Under the pieces are notes generated by a model. It ran no database searches. It saw nothing but the letters and a program-made list of their open reading frames with translations, and was not told where the DNA came from. Position numbers and translations under genes: made by a program. Shown here in pieces: positions 8,855-14,988 of a DNA stretch of 24,302 nt. Numbering within the stretch: the stretch's first letter is position 1; each line of letters begins with the position of its first letter. This DNA comes from Verrucomicrobiota bacterium (GTDB taxonomy: Bacteria; Verrucomicrobiota; Verrucomicrobiia; Limisphaerales; SXQI01). The stretch spans positions 1 to 24,302 of the forward strand of contig WBXJ01000008.1 of the NCBI GenBank assembly GCA_008933045.1. The letters run 5' to 3'.

Positions 8855-9175
8855 TCAAAATTGGAACGGCATAGTCGATGAGGTTCCAATGGAAACAAAC
8901 CTAAGATATCGGATCCCGGCACCGACCGCCGGAATCGCCGGAGTCAGGAACGGAATGACCCGCTGTTCCTCGGCCTTCTTCTTGTATTCTCCCAAGGAGG
9001 GAATGATGACGTAGGCGCCGTGAATCGCCTTGCTGTTGTATCCGAGCGCCTGCTGGGCGAACAGCTCTGGATACCCGTCCGATTTGGCGCGTTCCGCCCA
9101 CGCGTAGCGGTAGAAGTGCACAGTGATCCCGGAGATTTTGAGTCCCCGGTAGGGTTGTTTCATCTCGATTCTCAT
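8855..9175 (-). pseudogene. Tyrosine recombinase (integrase), C-terminal remnant
   Basis: The reading frame of 106 residues matches only the end of a phage-type integrase. From residue 11 it reads GLKISGITVHFYRYAWAERA, including the HxxR catalytic pair (His20, Arg23). It continues FAQQALGYNSKAIHGAY, where LGY stands in place of the usual LGH and Tyr55 is the candidate nucleophile. The region then ends in PSLGEYKKK and a divergent tail. The core domain with the first catalytic Arg and the N-terminal arm- and core-binding domains are missing. The first ten codons come from the 195-bp repeat, which cut the gene at 9144. The stump sits beside the tRNA-Cys-derived att-like sequence, where an element's integrase is normally found. 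It cannot encode an active enzyme. Confidence 0.75.
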
Positions 9176-9338
9176 GGATTCGAGTATGCGCTCGCGAACC
9201 GAAACCTCGTGAACGGGCAGTGGGCGTGTAGCACCGGAGCAGACATTTCACTGAAGAATCCGCTAAAGGTTCAGCATCCCGTTAATCGTAACTCTCTCAA
9301 GCACAAGCATTAAGAGATGGAGGCGAGGGTCGGAATCG
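9144..9338. repeat. 195-bp direct repeat, left copy, ending in a tRNA-Cys 3' fragment
   Basis: This stretch matches 14665-14859 with no gaps and, by my reading, four mismatches in 195 bases. The left edge (CCCCGGTAG) cuts into the integrase remnant. The right edge is the last 21 bases of the tRNA-Cys locus, and after base 9338 the two copies diverge. The pair brackets a segment of about 5.3 kb. Confidence 0.93.
9318..9338 (-). other. att-like site: 3' end of tRNA-Cys
   Basis: The 21 bases equal the CCA end, acceptor strand and 3' T-arm of the tRNA-Cys at 14839-14859. Beyond it the sequence no longer folds as tRNA. A partial tRNA 3' end beside an integrase stump is the classic product of site-specific integration into a tRNA gene. 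Confidence 0.75.
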
Positions 9339-9564
9339 CCCGACTCCCGCCTGTAACCTGTTGCAAAATATCGGGTTTTGCTGAGGTTTCAAGTAAACTC
9401 TCCTCCACGAAGCCCCGCCTCCCACCGGCCTCCGCTTAACAGTTTCACTGACACTTTTACTGACAGTGGATGGGCGTGGAATCGAGACATCGCCCTCCCA
9501 ATGAGTTCGACCACCTGATGAGGTCAAAACTCTGTGGTTCCGAGAAGTTGAATCTTGATCGCGT
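9339..9564. other. Non-coding att-proximal region with short tandem repeats
   Basis: I find no believable gene here. The motif ACTGACA occurs twice at a 12-base spacing (9447-9453 and 9459-9465), next to the tRNA-derived att fragment. Repeated heptamers beside an att site could be arm-type integrase binding sites, but this is a guess from position. Confidence 0.35.
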
Positions 9565-10305
9565 TCAATTCCGGGGAGCTGTGACGGCAGACACAATTGG
9601 AGCGGGCTTGGTTCGGTGGGGCACAAAGAATTCCTCGGTCATTTTTGGCTTGGCCTGATACTCACCCAGACAGTTGCATCCTTCGGAACAGGCTCGTTTT
9701 CTAAATTTGAACGACATCGGGGTGTTTGCGGACGCGCGGGCAGCGACCAAAGCGCCCAATGATAGGGTGAAAGTGTCGTGGGATGCGGTCTTCATTTGAG
9801 GATCGTCCAAAACTACACGGTCGAGGCAGGATTCAAGCGGCAGGATTCCGCCAATATGACGCAGAACAATCATCTGATTGAATCTGCCGACAACGAAGTC
9901 TTTGCGAAGCTCGTCTACATTTTGAAACCACTTTTCTTGCTGCGTCGTTTTCTCGGTCCAATTCATCGGGTTGGATTTCGTAATCCAAAGTGGAGGGAGA
10001 TTCATCTCGATTAGCTTCTTGGCTGATAGTTCGAAAAGCACTGGCCCATAGGCGTTTCGTGCTTTGGCACGAGTGTGAATGTCCACAGTGTCCAAGAATA
10101 CGTCGAAATAGACACCTTGCTGCCTATCGGTTTCGTCCGATTTTTGCGCGGTCTGATTAAAGTCAAAATATTCCATGCAACCACGGGCAAAAAGGGCCTT
10201 GCGCTGAATGAAAGCGCAAGACGTGGTGACCGTGTTGGCGTGGTGCAGGTGGGTGACTCGTTTCTCCAGAAGGAATCCAAACACTTGATCGCTTGATAAT
10301 TGCAT
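9565..10305 (-). CDS. Unrecognised 246-residue element protein
   Basis: I do not recognise this protein with confidence. It has no signal peptide or membrane segment and so should be cytoplasmic. Notable stretches are LHHANTVTTSC (residues 20-30), YFDVFLDTVDIHTRAKARN (66-84), YGPVLFEL (86-93), an acidic/aromatic middle, MIVLRHIGGILPL, and a cysteine cluster RACSEGCNC near residues 207-215. The opening His-Thr/Ser-Cys stretch, followed by an aromatic strand, faintly recalls DarT-like ADP-ribosyltransferases, but that is a weak impression. It is convergent with nothing and divergent from radC, inside the tRNA-Cys element, a position typical of defence or toxin cargo. No Shine-Dalgarno sequence precedes the ATG. 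The same frame stays open 33 codons upstream to a TGA, beyond which another 50-codon open frame follows. Confidence 0.6.
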   Translation of the reverse strand: MQLSSDQVFGFLLEKRVTHLHHANTVTTSCAFIQRKALFARGCMEYFDFNQTAQKSDETDRQQGVYFDVFLDTVDIHTRAKARNAYGPVLFELSAKKLIEMNLPPLWITKSNPMNWTEKTTQQEKWFQNVDELRKDFVVGRFNQMIVLRHIGGILPLESCLDRVVLDDPQMKTASHDTFTLSLGALVAARASANTPMSFKFRKRACSEGCNCLGEYQAKPKMTEEFFVPHRTKPAPIVSAVTAPRN

Positions 10306-10404
10306 GGCGGAAGTGTTGGTGGTATGGGCGTTATTTGTCGAACGGCTTCTGGCTGAGGATTGAGATGTTTCATCGTCAACGGTGGAACACTGCCTGCTCC
10401 CAAA

Positions 10405-10557
10405 TCAGTTCTCGAATTGCCTGTAAACCGGGGTGCCTGCTGGCGCTCGCCCTTCTTTGGATGGGTTGGTTCCACCGACAATCACTTTTTCGAGTCGTTT
10501 TTCAATTTCGACTGGTTGGCTATCCTTACGACTCTGAGGGTATCGCAGGTTCAACAT
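10405..10557 (-). CDS. Possible small protein of 50 residues
   Basis: An ATG at 10557 opens a 50-codon frame ending in TGA. The product is hydrophilic and highly charged in the middle (QPVEIEKRLEKVIVGG), with protein-like rather than random composition. It lies about 100 bases before the 246-residue protein and in the same frame. It could be a small partner (for example an antitoxin), a remnant of a longer N-terminus of that protein interrupted by the TGA, or chance. I have no family match for it. Confidence 0.3.
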   Translation of the reverse strand: MLNLRYPQSRKDSQPVEIEKRLEKVIVGGTNPSKEGRAPAGTPVYRQFEN

Positions 10558-10661
10558 CCCATCGGTATACTCGCGGAGTCATTGGGAGTTGTTCGGTGGA
10601 AGCGCACTTAATCGTCGAGAACCTCCATAACCAGGTCACAGGCCGAGCTGTTTCGTGCCCC

Positions 10662-10668
10662 AAGGAGG
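10662..10668 (+). promoter_or_regulatory. Strong Shine-Dalgarno sequence of radC
   Basis: AAGGAGG stands six bases before the ATG at 10675 and fixes the start. Most native genes in the window have no such site. Confidence 0.9.
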
Positions 10669-10674
10669 TATTTC

Positions 10675-11295
10675 ATGCAGTCCATCGAACAGGCGTCCAA
10701 CGCCGAGCTTTTGTCCACGCTTGCCGGTCCTCGCCAGGCCCAGTTACTCATGGAGCGGTTTGGCGGCCTGGCTCCGCTCGCTCGTGCCTCTCTCGATGAA
10801 CTCCAACAACTCAAAGGGATCGGCAAAGGCAAAGCCGCTGCCATCCGCTCCGCCTTCCTGCTCGCGCAACGCCTGAGCCAGGAAGCGCACCGTGAAGCGC
10901 CGATGATGGATACGCCTGAACGCGTTGCCGAAGCGTTGCGCGAGCCGAACCGCCTTTACGCCGTCGAGCATTTCCAAGTCGTCTGTCTCAACACTCGCCG
11001 TCGCCTTATTGGTATCGAAAACATCGCGCAAGGCATCCTCGACCAAGTGCTGGTTCATGCTCGCGAGGTCTTTGCTGTAGCCATCTTAAAACGCGCGTCA
11101 GCCATCATTCTCGTCCACAACCATCCAAGCGGAGACCCGACGCCGAGCGAGGCGGACATCCGGGTGACGCGCGACCTCATTCGCGCCGGGCAACTGCTCA
11201 AAATCGAGGTGCTGGATCACATCATCCTAGGGCAACGCACCACAGAACGGCCCCACGACTACAGCTCCTTGCGGGAGTTGGGCTATTTTGCGTAG
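10675..11295 (+). CDS. radC: RadC/JAB-domain protein of a mobile element
   Basis: The 206-residue protein has a helix-hairpin-helix region (about residues 10-65, with LQQLKGIGKGKAAAI) and a C-terminal MPN/JAB domain. The JAMM motif is visible as H148-x-H150-x10-D161 (HNHPSGDPTPSEAD), and VEHFQVVCLNTRRRLIG is the usual lead-in to it. The length is close to the RadC norm. The historic 'DNA repair' name is not supported biochemically in general, and copies on plasmids and islands are common. The strong ribosome binding site and the location inside the tRNA-Cys element mark it as element-borne. The last five codons (GYFA, stop) and the terminator behind them are repeated in inverted orientation at 14309-14412. 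Confidence 0.93.
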   Translation: MQSIEQASNAELLSTLAGPRQAQLLMERFGGLAPLARASLDELQQLKGIGKGKAAAIRSAFLLAQRLSQEAHREAPMMDTPERVAEALREPNRLYAVEHFQVVCLNTRRRLIGIENIAQGILDQVLVHAREVFAVAILKRASAIILVHNHPSGDPTPSEADIRVTRDLIRAGQLLKIEVLDHIILGQRTTERPHDYSSLRELGYFA

Positions 11296-11382
11296 CAACG
11301 GATAATGCCGAGTAACCGGGGCGATTCTCCAAAATCTTTGGGGAATCGCCCTTTTTGCTTTTTGTGATTCGGCATTATCGGG
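11281..11382 (+). repeat. Structured inverted repeat, left copy (radC end plus nested stems)
   Basis: The sequence spans the last codons of radC and about 85 bases after it. It matches the reverse complement of 14309-14412. The first 71 bases differ at three positions; the remainder is looser but keeps the arm TCGGCATTATC. The outer stem is GATAATGCCGA (11301-11311) with TCGGCATTATC (11369-11379), and a terminator hairpin lies inside it. Confidence 0.9.
11319..11356 (+). terminator. Intrinsic terminator of radC
   Basis: A 15-bp stem starting GGGCGATTCTCC (11319-11333) pairs with 11337-11351, with one G-T pair and a three-base loop ATC. Five T residues follow (11352-11356). It stands 23 bases after the radC stop codon. 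Confidence 0.9.
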
Positions 11383-11493
11383 ACTTTTTCAACGGTTAGA
11401 ACTTGTTGAATCGGCTCCCCTCTGGCGTGTTTGGCAAGTAGATTGGCGCGTTCTGCTAGTGACGAAATTCTGTTGTGGTTTATTGTGAAAAAC

Positions 11494-13215
11494 ATGACAG
11501 CGGTCAAAATCCAAACATCGACGCCTATGTATCGCGCCATCGTACTCGCTCTCGCCATCGCGGCTTTCGCCCAACGCGGGTTGTCCGCACAGTTTGATTG
11601 GCCGCAATGGCAAGGACCGGATCGCACGGCTCATTCCAAAGAAACCGGTCTGCTCAAAGAATGGCCAAAGGGCGGTCCGCTGTTGGCGTGGAAGGTCAAA
11701 GGCTTGGGTGGTGGCGACAGCACGCCATCCATCGCCGCGGGCCGCATCTACGGAATGAGCCATCGCGGGGCAGAGGAGATCGTTTGGGCACTGTCCGAGA
11801 GGGACGGCAAGGAGGTCTGGGCCGTTCGAATTGCCCCGGCGCAGCCTCAGAACTGGCCGCAGTCAAAGGAAGGCCCAAGTGCCACGCCGACCGTGGATGG
11901 CGACCGCCTGTATGTCATGGGCCTCGCAGGCAATGTCGCGTGCCTGCAAGCGGCCGACGGCAAGGTGATTTGGCAACGAAGCCTCGTGGCTGATTTCAAA
12001 GGCAGAAGCCCGATGTGGAGCTTTCGCGAGTCACCCCTCGTGGACGGCGACAAAGTGATCTGCACGCCCGGTGGAGAGGAAGCGACGATGGTCGCCTTGA
12101 ACAAGCTGACCGGCGAAACCATTTGGAAAAGCCAGGTGCCCGACCGTGCCGGCAGCGGACAGAGCCAAAACCGCGGGCCGGGTGGAAATCGCCCCAATGC
12201 AATGCAAACCGATCCCGTGCTATCCACGCTGGACAAAGATCAAAACCAGGAACTTTCCGCCGATGAAATCGCCGCTGCGCCAACTGCTCTATTGAAACTG
12301 GACAAGAATCTGGACGGAAAGCTTTCTGAAGACGAGGTCAGTCCCGCAGGGCGCGGCGGTGGTCAGGGCGGGCGTCGTCGTGGCCCCGGCATCATGCGTA
12401 TGATCAAGGCGCTCTCGGCATTGGATGCCGACGAAAGCAATGTGATTGATGAGGCGGAGATCAAAAACGCTGTGATCGCTCTGAAAAAGCTTGATGTGAA
12501 CGGCGACGGCAAATTGACAGACGAGGAGGCCGGCATGAAATCCATGAGCCCGCCAAACACAGGTGCCGCGTATTCGTCAGCCATCGCCATAGACTTCGGC
12601 GGTCAGCGTCAATACGTGCAGCTTCTCGCCATGACCGTCGCCGGGGTTTCCGCTGCGGATGGCAAATTACTCTGGCGGTACGACAAGCCCGCCAACGGAA
12701 TGCGGATCAATATCTCCACACCGATTTATCACGACGGCCATGTGTTCGCCGCAACCGCGTATGGCGCGGGCGGTGGATTGGCGAAATTGGTTAAGAAAGA
12801 AAACGGCGAGTTCGCCGCGGAAGAAGTCTGGTTTTCCAAGTCGATGGAGAATCATCACGGCGGCGTCATTCTACACGACGGCGCTTTGTTCGGAGCCAAC
12901 GGCGGGAACGGTGGCGGCTATCTGGCTTGTCTGGACTTCAAGACCGGTGAGGTGTTGTGGAATGAAAAGGATTCGGACAAACGTCGCGTGACCAAAGGTT
13001 CGGTCGCGTTCGCCGACGGACGGATCTACTACCGCACCGAGGAAGGCCCAATTGTTTTGATTGAACCCAGCCGTAAGGAATACATGGAACGCGGGCGCTT
13101 CACTCAGCCCGAACGCACGGACAAGCCGGCATGGGCGCATCCTGTGGTCGCCAACGGCAAACTCTACATCCGAGATCAAGACACGCTGTTCTGTTACGAC
13201 GTGAAGCCGAAGTGA
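11494..13215 (+). CDS. PQQ-like beta-propeller protein with four embedded EF-hand loops
   Basis: The 573-residue protein carries a signal peptide (MYRAIVLALAIAAFAQRG region, residues 12-32 from this start). A PQQ-like propeller follows (DWPQWQGPDRTAHSKETGLL, then repeated blades such as LQAADGKVIWQRSL and LDFKTGEVLWNEKD). Between blades, at about residues 245-350, there are four EF-hand loops: DKDQNQELSADE (247), DKNLDGKLSEDE (270), DADESNVIDEAE (311) and DVNGDGKLTDEE (334). They form two pairs joined by a Gly/Arg-rich linker. Export and calcium binding are expected; PQQ binding is not shown. ATG 11494 and ATG 11527 are both possible starts; the second gives a shorter, more usual signal peptide. 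The stop overlaps the AraC-type start (TGATG). The pair lies between the inverted repeats and may be cargo. Confidence 0.9.
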   Translation: MTAVKIQTSTPMYRAIVLALAIAAFAQRGLSAQFDWPQWQGPDRTAHSKETGLLKEWPKGGPLLAWKVKGLGGGDSTPSIAAGRIYGMSHRGAEEIVWALSERDGKEVWAVRIAPAQPQNWPQSKEGPSATPTVDGDRLYVMGLAGNVACLQAADGKVIWQRSLVADFKGRSPMWSFRESPLVDGDKVICTPGGEEATMVALNKLTGETIWKSQVPDRAGSGQSQNRGPGGNRPNAMQTDPVLSTLDKDQNQELSADEIAAAPTALLKLDKNLDGKLSEDEVSPAGRGGGQGGRRRGPGIMRMIKALSALDADESNVIDEAEIKNAVIALKKLDVNGDGKLTDEEAGMKSMSPPNTGAAYSSAIAIDFGGQRQYVQLLAMTVAGVSAADGKLLWRYDKPANGMRINISTPIYHDGHVFAATAYGAGGGLAKLVKKENGEFAAEEVWFSKSMENHHGGVILHDGALFGANGGNGGGYLACLDFKTGEVLWNEKDSDKRRVTKGSVAFADGRIYYRTEEGPIVLIEPSRKEYMERGRFTQPERTDKPAWAHPVVANGKLYIRDQDTLFCYDVKPK

Positions 13216-14219
13216 TGCCCGACCGATTTCGAATCACCAAAGCCTGGGCACAGCGGTTTGCGGCGGAAAAAATATCCGTGCCGATGCTGCTTCGACGTGC
13301 GGGCTTGCCCGCCAATCTTTTCGAACAGGAAAAGATCTACGTCACGACAGCTCAAGTCTTCGCGATCTGGAGAACCGTTGCCGAATTGAGTTCCGACCCT
13401 GGTTTTGGACTAAAGCTCGGTACGGAATTGCGGTTCGAGCGCAGCCATCCGGTTTCCATCGCCGGTGTTTGCAGCCGGACATTCGGCGACGCTTTACAAC
13501 GACTCGCTCGTTACAAGCAACTGACCTGCCCGGAGGAAATTCGCGTTCACAGAAAAGCACAGGAAACCTCGGTTGAGTTTTTCTTCATCGAAGCCAAGGA
13601 AGCACAGCCCGACATCATGGTCGATTTGGGGCTGTCATGGATTTTGTGTGTCGGCCAGCGGGGGAGCGATGGACAAATCACACCTTTGCGATTGGAAGTG
13701 ACGCGGCCTGTGAGGCATCGCGCATTGCTTGAGCGTCATTTCGGCTGCCAAGTGCGTTTCAACTCCGACCGCAATGCGTTGGTGTTTCGAAGCAGTGATC
13801 TCGACCGCCCCTTTGTCACTCAGAACGAAGAGTTGCTGACGATAATCGGAACGCACCTGGATTCCGAACTTAAAGCGGGGAACGCGGTGCTGAATGTAGG
13901 CCAACAGGTAAAGGACACCCTCAAGCGTTCGTTGGCCGGAAAGCGGCCGACGCTGCAAGGTGTCGCTCAAGAACTCGGCCTAAGCACGCGCACGCTTCAA
14001 CGGCGACTCACCGACGCAGGTTTCACCTTTCAGCAACTCGTAGAAGAGACGCGGCGCGAACTTGCCCGCCGCTATTTGAAGCAGCGCGCGGTGGAATTGC
14101 CCGAAGTCGCCTTCCTGCTCGGCTTTGAAGACGCCAATTCATTCTTTCGCGCCTTTCAAGCTTGGGAAAGAACTTCGCCCACGGAGTGGCGAATTCGACA
14201 TGTTGCGGCGTCACATTGA
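13215..14219 (+). CDS. AraC-family transcriptional regulator with Arabinose_bd-type N-terminus
   Basis: The 334-residue protein has an N-terminal ligand/oligomer domain of the OruR-like 'Arabinose_bd' kind (about residues 15-200, with SVPMLLRRAGLPANLFEQEK). It ends in an AraC double helix-turn-helix (about 235-330). The first motif is GVAQELGLSTRTLQRRLTDAG and the second is ELPEVAFLLGFEDANSFFRA, followed by the conserved AF-W-TSP-WR ending. I chose ATG 13215 because it overlaps the stop of the propeller gene and gives the family N-terminus; the frame is open further upstream but only inside that gene. Translational coupling suggests it controls the propeller gene, itself, or a nearby promoter. 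The effector is unknown. Confidence 0.92.
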   Translation: MPDRFRITKAWAQRFAAEKISVPMLLRRAGLPANLFEQEKIYVTTAQVFAIWRTVAELSSDPGFGLKLGTELRFERSHPVSIAGVCSRTFGDALQRLARYKQLTCPEEIRVHRKAQETSVEFFFIEAKEAQPDIMVDLGLSWILCVGQRGSDGQITPLRLEVTRPVRHRALLERHFGCQVRFNSDRNALVFRSSDLDRPFVTQNEELLTIIGTHLDSELKAGNAVLNVGQQVKDTLKRSLAGKRPTLQGVAQELGLSTRTLQRRLTDAGFTFQQLVEETRRELARRYLKQRAVELPEVAFLLGFEDANSFFRAFQAWERTSPTEWRIRHVAASH

Positions 14220-14308
14220 ACTGAAAGAAATGACCCGCGCCAAGGAAGCCGCTCAGAGGTCGGTCGAGTCGTCTCCGGCTGACAGGCTCTCAGCCATCCT
14301 GCGAGCCC

Positions 14309-14412
14309 TCCGATAACGCCGAGTTGAGTGCCGTCAAAAAAGGGCGATTCGCCAAAGATTTTGAAGAATCGTCCCGGTTACTCGGCATTATCCGTTGCTA
14401 CGCAAAATAGCC
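14309..14412 (-). repeat. Structured inverted repeat, right copy
   Basis: This is the inverted partner of 11281-11382. Read on the minus strand it starts with the last codons of radC (GGCTATTTTGCGTAG), but the upstream radC sequence is absent. The outer stem GATAACGCCGAGT (14312-14324) pairs with ACTCGGCATTATC (14380-14392). The difference from the left copy turns an A-T pair into a G-T pair, so pairing is kept. Confidence 0.9.
14336..14375 (-). terminator. Terminator copy in the right inverted repeat
   Basis: On the minus strand the hairpin spanning 14342-14375 is followed by six T residues (the A run at 14336-14341). Compared with the radC terminator it has two mismatched pairs, so it is probably weaker. 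No intact gene reads into it; only the radC tail fragment precedes it. Confidence 0.65.
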
Positions 14413-14413
14413 A

Positions 14414-14433
14414 TAATGCCGAGCTCGGCATTA
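14414..14433. repeat. 20-bp perfect palindrome
   Basis: TAATGCCGAGCTCGGCATTA is a perfect palindrome two bases beyond the right inverted repeat. Its halves are the outer stem arms of the structured repeats, joined without the terminator hairpin between them. Confidence 0.95.
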
Positions 14434-14535
14434 GGGCTACTTCTACTCCTGACCGATTCCGAACATTCACTCGAATCCGTTCCAGCGAAGCGTTCTCGTG
14501 AGCGGACAGGATCAGAGACGATTAACTCTCATTTT

Positions 14536-14541
14536 AAGGAG
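14536..14541 (+). promoter_or_regulatory. Shine-Dalgarno sequence of the truncated 14550 gene
   Basis: AAGGAG lies eight bases before the ATG at 14550, which supports this as a genuine, though broken, gene start. Confidence 0.8.
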
Positions 14542-14549
14542 AATCGTCT

Positions 14550-14834
14550 ATGTCCAAACAAACCACCGAAACCAAAACCGCTCGTCCCGTGCATGAAGTC
14601 CGGCTGGGCCTGATCAAGGGCGCCATCTGGGCCAACACCACGCGGGATGTCCCACGCCGGAAAACCCCGGTAGCGTTGTTTCATCTCGATTCTCATGGAT
14701 TCGAGTATGCGCTCGCGAACCGAAACCTCGTGAACGAGCAGTGGGCGTGTAGCGCCGGAGCAGACATTTCACTGAAGAATCCGCTAAAGGTTCAGCATCC
14801 CGTTATTCGTAACTCTCTCAAGCACAAGCATTAA
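14550..14834 (+). pseudogene. 5' stump of a small mobile-element protein gene
   Basis: The first 38 codons (MSKQTTETKTARPVHEVRLG, then LIKGAIWAN) resemble the start of small proteins with an RPVHEIRLGxIKAAIW motif, which I associate with plasmids and islands of PVC bacteria. The function of that family is not known to me. At 14665 the 195-bp repeat begins and the frame reads on through non-homologous sequence to 14834, so the C-terminal half is lost. A good ribosome binding site precedes the ATG. The same repeat edge also truncates the integrase at 9144. Confidence 0.6.
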
Positions 14835-14859
14835 GAGATGGAGGCGAGGGTCGGAATCG
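14665..14859. repeat. 195-bp direct repeat, right copy, running into tRNA-Cys
   Basis: This is the ungapped partner of 9144-9338. Its last 21 bases are the 3' end of the intact tRNA-Cys, and the rest is the region downstream of that tRNA. Confidence 0.93.
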
Positions 14860-14913
14860 AACCGACGAATGCAGCTTTTGCAGAGCCGTGCCTTACCACT
14901 TGGCTACCCCGCC
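14839..14913 (-). tRNA. tRNA-Cys (GCA), CCA end encoded
   Basis: On the minus strand the sequence folds completely. The acceptor GGCGGGG pairs with CCTCGCC (one G-T pair), followed by discriminator U and an encoded CCA. The D-arm is GCCA-AGTGGTA-AGGC. The anticodon stem CGGCT/AGCTG encloses the loop CTGCAAA with anticodon GCA, and the T-arm is GTCGG-TTCGAAT-CCGAC. GCA and U73 are cysteine identity elements. The last 21 bases are duplicated at 9318-9338, which shows that this gene has been an integration site. It lies between the end of the giant secreted-protein gene and the element. Confidence 0.97.
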
Positions 14914-14924
14914 GTCACTTTTTT

Positions 14925-14952
14925 ACTATAAGTTACTCAATCGTCACGGCAA
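14925..14952 (-). promoter_or_regulatory. Promoter of tRNA-Cys
   Basis: On the minus strand TTGCCG (14952-14947) and TATAGT (14930-14925) are separated by 16 bases. The -10 box ends 11 bases before the tRNA's first base. Confidence 0.65.
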
Positions 14953-14988
14953 GGAGATTCACCGCATTTTGCTTGGATGATCTGGGGT

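Larger units (their letters stand above)
10306..10674. other. Intergenic region between the 246-residue gene and radC
   Basis: This 369-base region separates two divergent genes. It holds a short open frame (10405-10557, minus) and, at its right end, the radC ribosome binding site. Promoters for both genes should lie here, but I see no clear -35/-10 pair. Confidence 0.5.

Noticed and set aside
9297..9626. 109-codon minus-strand frame through the att fragment
   Set aside because: It includes antisense and fragment tRNA sequence and low-complexity G-rich DNA; no domain or ribosome binding site supports it.
10011..10481. 156-codon minus-strand frame
   Set aside because: It overlaps the better-supported 246-residue protein in another frame; its Pro/Thr/Ser-rich translation looks like a shadow.
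11281..14412. Integron attC sites
   Set aside because: The structured repeats resemble attC in being long and palindromic, but they lack the RYYYAAC/GTTRRRY core motifs and no integron integrase is present.
11281..14412. Insertion sequence or composite transposon
   Set aside because: No transposase gene and no flanking target duplication is visible; the inverted repeats contain a radC tail and a terminator, unlike IS ends.
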